From positions 1,324,501 to 1,388,500 of the forward strand of contig NC_087384.1 in the NCBI RefSeq assembly GCF_963675165.1: DNA of 64,000 bases. Direction: 5' to 3'. The notes beneath the pieces were generated by a model. That model was not told the origin of the DNA. It saw only the letters and a list, made by a program, of their open reading frames with translations, and ran no database searches. The DNA is from Halichondria panicea. Lineage: Eukaryota > Porifera > Demospongiae > Suberitida > Halichondriidae. Shown in pieces: positions 52,651-62,000 of this stretch. Made by a program: the position numbers and the translations under genes. Numbering within the stretch: position 1 is the stretch's first letter; every line of letters begins with the position of its first letter.

Positions 52651-55600
52651 ATGTCTTGGAAAGCTATGCAACAACAGTCCATTGATGACAGCAGTGTACA
52701 AGATGATCGATCAAGCATTTTCGAAGATGAACTAAAGCAAAAATCAATGACATTGGGACGCAGACAGAATAGAAAAATCAAGCCAGTGGAAGATAACCCA
52801 CCACCACCACCTCAGAGGTCACACTCTAGGAAGCCAAGCAGAACTAAAACACACGTCAACGACTGTACAACAAGTCCCAGCGTCCCCACGAGAACCAGGC
52901 TGACACGTAACCCTGACAACCCGCACAAACCTCCAGCACCCACACCAAATGGTCCACAGAACGAAAGGAGTTTAGTGGCTTCCATTGCCAACAGTTTAGA
53001 GCCAGAGAAAGAGCAAAGGAGAATAAAATCACCTATCAAAATACCAAAAAGTAAAGTCGAGGTGGAAACTGAAACACGTCCAAAACCAGCTGTTAAGAGG
53101 AGACCCCCACAGAGAGAGTCTACAGAGCCAGCATTGGTTCCATCCGGGGGCATTGCAGCAGCCAGAGCAATGTTGCAGGCAAGATTCGCTGGAGAACAAA
53201 GTCCAACGCCGGATAGGGATGAAGACACACAAACTGCACCAGAACCAAAAGAGAGATCTAGAACACCCTCTAATGCAAGACAAAATATTCCTCGTTCGTT
53301 CCTGCAGGCTGAAAAGTATACAGAAGGTGACAGACAACCACCCCCCACAAAGCCAGCCAACCGATCCCCAGCAGTGAGCATAAAATCATCATCCCCCAGG
53401 CCGTTTTCAATACAAGACAGTGAAAGCAATGAGCAGTCGTCCTCAGGCAGTGGGGTCTTCCTTATCAAAGAAAGCTCATCAACTGAATCTCTTGACTCTC
53501 CACAGGTGCCCCCTCTCCCACCAAAGGCGCCAAACGAACCACAACCAATTAGGAACAAGCCAGCCGCTAGGTCAAAATCAATGAAACCTGCACTCTGCAA
53601 GCCACTTGTGGAGAAAAAAGAAAGACGATATTCAGAAGAGCAAGACAAAGTGTCAATCGAAGAAAAAACTCCGCGGGAACGAGTAGCTAGTATTTCAGAA
53701 AAAGGATCCAACTCTCAGGATACTTTACAGCCGACGGAACAGCAACTCTCCGGTCGTATGAATCTGGTAACAATGATTTCCAAAGGAGCTCACTTTTTCC
53801 CAACACGTGTGAAAGTTACTAAAGGCTTCTGCAGCAGCATATGCGACTCGTTCTCCAAGTTCGACAGAGTTTACTTGCACTTTGTCAAAAACTGCAAAGT
53901 GGGTGCTTTAAAAGATGAGTACAGTTACGAAAGGTACACGGTTCCCATTAGCTCTTCGATGGAGTTTGGGATACTTTACGAAGCTGAGGGGGTGGACCTA
54001 TCCCAGTTTATACCCAAAGTGGAGGACCTGATGGAATTGAACCCGCTTCCGGCAGTTGTCCTAGCAACCAAAGAGTACAACGGAGGATCACCAGAAAAAT
54101 CAGTTGTGGCAAATGAACTTCTCTTTCTGAAACAAATCACGAAAACAGGTCTTGGGAAAAGTAGAGCACTTGAAGTGTGCACCATTGACAACCAAGTAAA
54201 GCGATTAAGTTCCAAATGTGAGGGTGACTTTTCCCTCCACCCTGTGCATATCAAAATGACTCTCTCTATAGTTATCCAGCAATCGATATCCCTGCCTCAA
54301 AGGATCTACCTGATGCCAAACCCAGCCCTTGAGCAGTACCTGGCCGAGACAATGACGCAAAACCCTGTTATACTTGAGGCTATAAGAGGTGAAACTTCTG
54401 TTATTTGCTCAATTGTAGAAGATGATTCTGAGGAGCACCCAATACTGGACGTGTCTAAAGAATTGGGAATTGAAGTGGAATTGGAGGGGATGACACAACG
54501 AGAGGCGATGGAACTACACGACACCACGTCACAACTTCATCAAAACTTCAGCCCAAGGACCCTCAGGTACATTATAGAGAAGCAAACCAAGCGTGAGTAC
54601 GATCTTCAGTGCCTTCTCAACCAGGAATTGATAGAGGGTAAGGAAATGGACGGAGTGCATCTTCAGCTACCAAGCACATTTGCATTCACACCAAAAGAGC
54701 CACCACCATCAATGGTGAGGACAGAATCTGCGGAAGCTATCTCTGTTGCTAGTAGCGATGAAGTGGAGTCGATCACGAGCACCGATACTCGAAATGACTA
54801 TGAAGACGTGGGTACAGCTTTGGCTGAGTTACCTGCAGAAGATATCAACAGGCTGGCTAAAGTTATAAAAAAGAAAGAGTCATCTACCACCTCAAAATTC
54901 TTCAAGAAACTAAAAACTGCAACTAAACGAAAGAAACAAACTATTACACCATATGAAGAAACAGACTTTGCCACCCCCTCTATTCCCCTAGCAACCAAGG
55001 ACGTACACAACACTGTACTACCTATAGAAACACCGGAGAGCTACGAACCGGTAGCCGGGGACGACGGTACACCTGATGGAGAGTACTCCTCAGTAAGGAA
55101 CATGGATGCTCATCTATTAGGTCTTAAAACTACAACGAAAGAATCGTCCCCTTCAGTCGAAACAGAGTCTAACTATGTCCAAATGAACAGCAAGATAGCT
55201 AATATAATGTCTGAGCTAAATGCTCTCAAACAGCAGTTGCACCAACTCTCCGTTACTGTCGAGAGCCTAGTATCCAAAGGGACGGACCCTCTACCACGTA
55301 TAGAACAAAGTCCACCTGCTATGATCCAGACTACCACAGCTACGGCAGGTCAACAAAACAATGGAGAGAGTGAAGAGATGACTAGGAACAGAGCATTTTT
55401 GAGAAGCCTCACTCACGCACAGGTAGGTGGTATATAATTAGAGATGGCTATAGATCCTCTTGTATCAATGGTGCAAGTACATACATACAAAATTCCATCT
55501 CCTCATGTAAAGAAAGGGCTCTCTTTATTAGCCCTCACTAGAAATTGGATATACCCACTAGCAAACCCCAATTTATATACCTAATCAATAGATAGATACA

Positions 55601-55863
55601 CTTGATCACAATCACACTAGCTGCATTCTGCCACAGCACTAGTAATTACCATTTTTGTTATATCTACTACACAGGTTCTGCAAATGTTTGACAAAATGAA
55701 CATGTCTAACTTCAAGAGTGTTTTCCAACAGCAGTTAATAAATGGAGAGCAGCTGTCAGAAATGGACGACAAGACAGTCAAAGAGACATTCGGTATTGAA
55801 ACAGGCTACCATCGGATGAAACTGATGCGTGTGATATCTGGAGCAGTTCCAGCAATCATATGA
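52651..55863 (+). CDS. CABIT and SAM domain protein, GAREM-like
   Basis: Two exons, 52651-55422 and 55675-55863, joined in phase 0 to 986 codons. The N-terminal ~360 residues are a low-complexity Pro/Ser/Arg region with PxxP sites (NPPPPPQRSHSRKPSR, VPPLPPKAPNEPQP). Then a CABIT-like domain (about 365-660): FFPTRVKVTKGFCSSICD, YTVPISSSMEFGILYEAE, LPAVVLATKEY, RALEVCTIDNQVKRLSSKCE, SLPQRIYLMPNPALEQYL. A basic/acidic linker carries Tyr motifs (NDYEDVG, SNYVQMN) and a coiled-coil-like helix (MSELNALKQQLHQLSVTVES). The second exon is the C-terminal SAM domain (VLQMFDKMNMSNFKSVFQQQ, LSEMDDKTVKETFGI). GAREM1/2 have CABIT then SAM and couple receptor tyrosine kinases to GRB2/SHP2. The N-terminal extension is not in vertebrate GAREM; the CABIT call is from pattern, so moderate. 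Confidence 0.75.
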
Positions 55864-56226
55864 GAGACTGCGTGTAATTTGTGTTGAAATAGCGTAGGCC
55901 TTTGAAGTAGCGTAGGCCTTGTTTCATTAATAAATGTATCTGTGTTTAAAGAGTCAACTATGCACATCAATTTGTTTATTTTGGTGCACAATTTGGTTTC
56001 AATGCTTAACAATATTTATCTAACATGGAATGAAAATTGCTCAATGTTGTCCTACAAAGAAACCCCCAACCTGTGTACACACCATTAGGATATAAGCAGT
56101 GTCAGCTCTAAACTGTAACGTAGCTACCATTCCAGTGGCAAAGGATTTACAATTATTTGCTAATCATATCATGTGTCATGCAGTAATACACCAATTGTAC
56201 AGTGCATTTGGCTGATTTGCTTAATC
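55864..56226. other. Intergenic region before first GT gene
   Basis: About 360 bp; AATAAA-like and AT-rich sequence, no repeat recognised. An upstream in-frame ATG at 56173 exists. Confidence 0.45.
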
Positions 56227-57372
56227 ATGTTTATAAGAAAGAAGTCAGCGGTGGCGTCTACTGTTACAATTTTATCTATGATAACTATTGTAATAGTATT
56301 ACACATTCAAGTCTTAGCAGAAGTGAAACTATCTGATCATATTTCAAAGAAAATATTTAGCTCAGAAATTAGCAGTAAGAGTCATAAAGTTAGGAATATA
56401 CTGACAAGTGAGAAGCTTCAGGTTACAGGCATCAAATCAGTACACCCACTCAACTACTATGGAGATGACTTGTGTTTACTTTACGGCAAGCAAAACACAA
56501 CCACAAGCAGAAAGTATCAACATCCAAACATTGTCCATTATGTTAAAATGGCAGGTAACAAAGAAACCGACACAGAATTGAAACTGTTGGACTACGTCTC
56601 AATACTCTCAGTGGACAAGAACTACAAACCAGACAAGATTGTAATACATTCAAACAAAAACGTAACAGGGGAACTATGGAAACTGGCTAATACACTCAGC
56701 ACTAAAATTGAAGAACAGTACATCGAAAGAATTTCTACAATTGGAAAATTGCACTACAAGAAGCCTATAGCTATAACTCATGAAGCTGATGTACACAAAC
56801 TGAACATTGCCTTAAATGAGGGTGGAGTGGTGATGGACTTTGACGTGATCATTCTCGACGGAGATAATTTACGACAGCAACAAGCAACTTCGGAATGCGT
56901 CCTGGGCATAGAGAGAGAGTGCACATTTGTAAATTCTGGCTTTATATCATGCACACCAAATTCTACATTCATCAGGAGATGGCATGCAGGTTATGAGGAA
57001 GATTATCGCAATACCTGGTCCGGCTATCTCTACAACAGTGGGGAATTTCCTGCCAGTGTCCTGAGGGAGTGTCCCTCTTGTTATAACATGTATTTGGACC
57101 CTGAGATCTGCATGAACCCAGACGCTGGTGCCCCCGGGGGCCCGGGTCCGGGACGAGACCCCTGGAAGGTGAAGAACGGAGTGGAATGGAGGAACAAGAC
57201 AGTAGTGCATGCACTATTACATCATCTTCAAGTACCCAAAACAAACTATTTGTTGAACCTTTGGGACTGCTCGTACAAGGAACTGGTCATGTATATCCTA
57301 GGTGATAGCTATAAACAATTTCTACCAAAACCTATCCCTCCTTACACTGGTTTGTGGATGAATGCATCATAA
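56227..57372 (+). CDS. DXD-motif glycosyltransferase (GT32/alpha-1,4-GT-like), copy A
   Basis: Intronless; start set at ATG 56227 (MFIRKKSAVASTVTILSM), which places a basic N-terminus before a signal-anchor (TVTILSMITIVIVLHIQVLA) as expected for a Golgi type II protein; an in-frame ATG at 56173 would add a hydrophobic segment. Core motifs: YQHPNIVHYVKMAG, LLDYVSILSVDKNYKPDKIV, AITHEADVHKLNIALNEGGV, and VMDFDVIILDG, the DxD site of the Gly_transf_sug/GT32 fold in its usual Gly-Gly-x-x-x-Asp-x-Asp context. C-terminal block YLDPEICMNPDAG and a Gly/Pro-rich PGGPGPGRDPW. Asn-linked sites NKT, NST. Donor/acceptor unknown. Tandem with copy B; the 3' 230 bp are nearly identical between the two. Confidence 0.85.
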   Translation: MFIRKKSAVASTVTILSMITIVIVLHIQVLAEVKLSDHISKKIFSSEISSKSHKVRNILTSEKLQVTGIKSVHPLNYYGDDLCLLYGKQNTTTSRKYQHPNIVHYVKMAGNKETDTELKLLDYVSILSVDKNYKPDKIVIHSNKNVTGELWKLANTLSTKIEEQYIERISTIGKLHYKKPIAITHEADVHKLNIALNEGGVVMDFDVIILDGDNLRQQQATSECVLGIERECTFVNSGFISCTPNSTFIRRWHAGYEEDYRNTWSGYLYNSGEFPASVLRECPSCYNMYLDPEICMNPDAGAPGGPGPGRDPWKVKNGVEWRNKTVVHALLHHLQVPKTNYLLNLWDCSYKELVMYILGDSYKQFLPKPIPPYTGLWMNAS

Positions 57373-57585
57373 TGATTATAAACTGAAAATTATATTAGTC
57401 TTAGGTTTCCATTACATGCAGTACTACCTCTGCCTTGGGCTGGGATGATGGTGCCATTTCAGAAAGTTTCATGCTACTCTCGCATTAAGACTTAATGCGC
57501 ATGCGCATACTAAGCAATGAAGCATTGGGAGGAGGGGGGGGGGCTGGTAGTTGGCTTGTTACGCGTACGCCTTGATGCAAGAAAA

Positions 57586-58695
57586 ATGGGTGATTTAGGT
57601 ACAAAGAAGAGAGCTCTAGGAGTCCTAACAGCATTAGTGGTAGCAGCTGTACTACTACTAGCAGCAGCAGATTACTTTAGGTTGTTATCCGGAGAGGTGT
57701 CGCCAGGCGGTCACATGCAACAACAAGCTCCTCCATTCCAGTGGTTCTCTGTCAGTAACATATCAGATGAAGATGAAGCTATTGCTACAGTGTATCCATT
57801 ACCACACTATGGGAAAGACCTCTGCTTACAGTTCAACAACAAGCATCACCAAAAAAAGACGAAAAGAATATACCGACATCCAAACATTGTCCATTATGTT
57901 AAAATGGCTAGCAACAAAGGAACAGACGCGGAATTGAAACTGTTGGACTACGTCTCAATACTCTCAGTGGATAAGAACTACAAACCAGACAAGATTGTAA
58001 TACATTCAAACAGGAAACTCACAGGGGAACTATGGAAACTGGCTAACACACTCAACACTACAATCGAAGAGAGATATGCTGCACGACGACCCACCATAGG
58101 GCGGTCCAACAAACCCGCAAAGACCATCAGTCACGAAGCGGATGTACACAAAATAGAGATAGCCATGAAAGAAGGCGGTATTGTAATGGACTTCGATGTC
58201 ATTATCTTAGATGGTGAAAATTTACGACGGCAACAAGCGTCTTCTGAGTGTGTGCTGAGTATAGAAAGAGAGTGCACTTTCGTCAATGCTGGATTCATTT
58301 CTTGTGTCCCTAACACTGTGTTCCTGGGAAAATGGTGGCAAGGCTATATGAACGATTATCGGAACACCTGGTCGTCCTATCTCTACAACTGTGGTGAATA
58401 CTCTGCAAGGATATTGAGAGGGTGTCCCTCTTGCTATAACGTGTACTTGGACCCCGAGATCTGCATGAACCCAGACGCTGGTGCCCCCGGGGGCCCGGGT
58501 CCGGGACGAGACCCCTGGAAGGTGAAGAACGGAGTGAAATGGAGGAACAAGACAGTGGTGCATGTACTATTACATCATCTTCAAGTACCCAAAACAAACT
58601 ATTTGTTGAACCTTTGGGACTGCTCGTACAAGGAACTGGTCATGCATATCCTAGGTGATAGCTATAAACAATTTCTACCAAAACCAAATTCATAA
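57586..58695 (+). CDS. DXD-motif glycosyltransferase (GT32/alpha-1,4-GT-like), copy B
   Basis: Intronless, 369 residues from ATG 57586 (MGDLGTKKRALGVLTALVVA), with a clear signal-anchor (ALVVAAVLLLAAADYF). An earlier in-frame ATG (57517) adds a charged, unlikely leader. Core matches copy A: YRHPNIVHYVKMASN, ISHEADVHKIEIAMKEGGIV, MDFDVIILDGENLRRQQASS, FVNAGFISCVP, YLDPEICMNPDAG. The catalytic DxD is intact, so it is not an obvious pseudogene. It ends with PKPNS where copy A continues PIPPYTGLWMNAS. Predicted Golgi enzyme; substrate unknown. Confidence 0.85.
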   Translation: MGDLGTKKRALGVLTALVVAAVLLLAAADYFRLLSGEVSPGGHMQQQAPPFQWFSVSNISDEDEAIATVYPLPHYGKDLCLQFNNKHHQKKTKRIYRHPNIVHYVKMASNKGTDAELKLLDYVSILSVDKNYKPDKIVIHSNRKLTGELWKLANTLNTTIEERYAARRPTIGRSNKPAKTISHEADVHKIEIAMKEGGIVMDFDVIILDGENLRRQQASSECVLSIERECTFVNAGFISCVPNTVFLGKWWQGYMNDYRNTWSSYLYNCGEYSARILRGCPSCYNVYLDPEICMNPDAGAPGGPGPGRDPWKVKNGVKWRNKTVVHVLLHHLQVPKTNYLLNLWDCSYKELVMHILGDSYKQFLPKPNS

Positions 58696-59037
58696 CTTTG
58701 CTTTGTCTCTATACATGTACATGTATCGGTATATAAACATAATATTTTCTCATGCTAATATTGATCGCCATGAACTGATATTGTATACTGTACCTACACT
58801 AGCTTTGTCATCATCATCATGTCAACAAACGTCACAGTTCATTATAGTACACACAAAGAGTTGAAAGCACACACATACACACACAGCGTATAATGAATGA
58901 GTGCCAAAGAAAGTAATTGTGTTAATTGTAAGCAGAGGAAATGTTTAGTCAATCAATATCTAATGAATCGAAGTTTGTGAAATAATAAAGCTAATATAAT
59001 TCACACACACGTATACACACATTATGTGGAATGCACA
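58696..59037. other. Convergent intergenic region
   Basis: About 340 bp between the copy B stop and the BCR-like stop. AT-rich with CA tracts (58868-58888, 59003-59020) and AATAATAAAG near 58981; nothing else seen. Confidence 0.5.
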
Positions 59038-62000
59038 TTAGACGAGAGATTCTTTCCTAGATGAAATAGGAGTCTTTGTTTCACTCTTTGTTGCCATTAA
59101 AAGTTTGTTGGAGCCTTTCCTGCTTCGCCTGTTGATCCCTCTACTGGGGGAGGAGCCGAGGGAAGCGTCTAATTCATCCGTGGGAACTCGTTTCAGAGGG
59201 AGGGGGGTAACACTGCTACCAATACTGTCTCGATTTTCCGATGCAGGGGTGTAACTGCCACGCCCACCAGTGTTCCGAGACTTGTTTGAGGAGGAGGTAG
59301 AGGTCGAGAGGTCAGAATGCCCAAAAAGAGTTTCGTCAAAATATTCCGCTGGACAGTTTAGAAAGAACAGGACAACGCTTACTGGAGTGACAACGTCCAT
59401 TTGCATCTCATTGCCCCCAGGGCTTAGGAGGTTGGGCCCATACACGGTCGAGAGGTTATTTAGTGACATCTTATTCACCAACGAGTTGTCTGCAACTCTG
59501 TAGTGGGTGAAGGGTTGCCATGGTAAACATGGAGACAGTGACATGATGAGAAGGTATACAGCGCATGACTATTATACATTATTATTTAGACTCACAAACC
59601 AGTCATTTTTCTCAAAGTGCCACCCCCATGAAAATGACTGGCTTGTGGGTCTAGTTACTGTATTGTGACTAGCCATGGAGTAAGGGGATGTACCTTCTGA
59701 GGTGCCTGAAGAGGAAGACAGCTGTCTTGAAGTTGACAGGTGGTAGAGAGTGGAGGAGAGTCAGCAAACACTGGGCTCTAGCCTCAGGGTCTGACAGGCC
59801 TGTGGGGGGGGGGAGGGGGAGTTACATGTACCTTCACTTTCAGTACAGGCACACACTAGCAAGCATGCATTAATGTATACATAGGCAATGCTACTTCCAC
59901 TGCCACACTGGTCAGTGGTGGGTAATTGAATTTTGTGTGCTGATAATTTGAAAATATAGCCAGCACTTTAAGAATTCTGGACACATCACTGCTAGACCCT
60001 AGTTACCGAGGCTTTCAGGTAAGCTGAGGGAATGCTTCCGTACGCAACAATGCCTACCCTTATAGGCTACTCTTGACTTACCCAGACCCATTACGAAACT
60101 GGTGTAGAATTCGTTAGTGAAGAGGGGATCTGGGAGCTCTCTAAAGTAACGCTTGAGTAACCCGGCCACAGCGTGGATGTCGGCCTCGAAGGCTATCATC
60201 TGGGCCCTCAGATAATCTGTGTGTCAGTGCAATGACATTATGAGAATGTTGACAAAAGAAATTTTGTACAAACAACACTTGGGAGATTCTGAAAATCCAA
60301 GAAAATTTACACCATACACAGTATGTATGAAGTACTGTACAGTACATGTAGCATGTGAACAGGCCACTTAGAAGCGTTGATCAGTAGCCATAGTTACACT
60401 CAGGCCCCTAACCTGTGTCGAAGGCAGTCCTCAGTTCCTGCACGTCCCTGAGAACACCTGCCACTCGGTATATGCCCACCTCGGACATGCCACGCCTCTC
60501 AATCTCATCGATGCACGTCTGTACGATGAGGGGGATGTCGTGACGCTCTCGCCTGGGCAGGGGGGTGGGGTGGGGAGGGGTTAATATAATATATACAAGA
60601 GGGCTACAGCATACAATTAACTAAGGTTAGAAACTCACTGTGTGACAATCTCGATAGGCACTCCAAACACGCCAGAACTGAGGAGGGAGGGTTTGCGGGC
60701 CATGGCAGATATGTTACTGAAGTACTCCAGTAAGATCTCGATGGATCCTTGAGGGACTAGCTTGATCTCCACCCGCTGTCTCTTGCTCTGTTTCAGCTCT
60801 TTGATAGGCAGCTGTGGGGGGAGGGGTGAGGGTGAGGGTGAGGGGTGTGGGGGAGGGGTGAGGGTGAGGGGTGTGGGGTGAGGGTGAGGGGTGAGGGTGA
60901 GGGGTGTGGGGTGAGGGTGAGGGTGAGGGTGAGTCTTATATACAGTGCTATGGACAATCAAATACCTCATTGGAAAGGTGTTTTTACCAATTAGTTTAGT
61001 TTTTAAATTGAACAATCTGAACACGGAGTACAGGCTCAAAACTAGCTACCAAAACGGCTGAAATTTTGTAACTAACTACTTTGCGACCCAATTTCGGCAA
61101 AATACTATACTATGGGTTATATCAAGAGTTCCTAATGAACTCTTGGTTATACAGACATGCACACTAGACGGTGGGACCTATGAAACATAGAATGTGTACA
61201 GTACTACTAAGAGCTCACAAAAGCAACAACACTCAGTCAACTCAGACGTACCCTAGTCTTCCCGGTGGCGTGAGTCTCTTCCTTGAGCAGGGACTTGGAG
61301 CAGATCTGCACCTTTAGGATGTGAGCACCGGTCAACTCTATCTCAAAGTCCTGAGAGAAAGAGAGAGTGGAGACACAAGTAACAATATGAGTATAGATAC
61401 ATGAACCTACATCACTATTACTCGTTAGCCTCCATTGTTGTATATAATACTTCATGCCTAGTAAACCAGTTCTGATACAGAAATTTTGGCTGTGCACATG
61501 TAGCTAAAACTAGGGACTAGAAGTAGCTTGATTTTTTTTATAGGTACAAGTTGACTACGCCCCCTCACCTGATCCCAGGATGTGACGAGGGTGGGGTTGT
61601 CTGTGCTGGTGGGGATGGTCCGTGCCTTACGCTCAAACTTCCCGTACTCGTCGAGCTCCAGGCAACAGTACACACCAGCTGCACATGTGAGAGGGGGGAG
61701 GAGCATTACATCATGTCTATAGAACTACAGGGCAACACTAGGGATGATATTGGGCAACAAAGGAGAGGAGGCAACAAAGGAGAGGAGAAGGTTTTTGGTA
61801 CCCATGCGTCTATATTCTAACCAATGGCTGACCTGGTTTTGCCTTGAGGTCCGAGGCTCCTCTCACTCTCACTCTCAGCACTCCAATTAGGTACTCTTCG
61901 TCTGTGAGGGAGGGGCTTATCACCATGACAACAACATAGCACCTATTACAACTTACCTATGGTCGGGATGATCATGTCCTCAATTTTACGCAGCTGCAAA

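Noticed and set aside
52812-53711. 299-codon open frame on the minus strand
   Set aside because: Antisense shadow of the GAREM-like first exon; Ser/Cys/Gly-rich with no recognisable domain, and the sense strand has phase-consistent splicing and domains.
56173-56227. Start of glycosyltransferase A at the first ATG
   Set aside because: The extra 18 residues would place a second hydrophobic segment before a basic cluster; the downstream ATG gives the standard type II layout seen in copy B.
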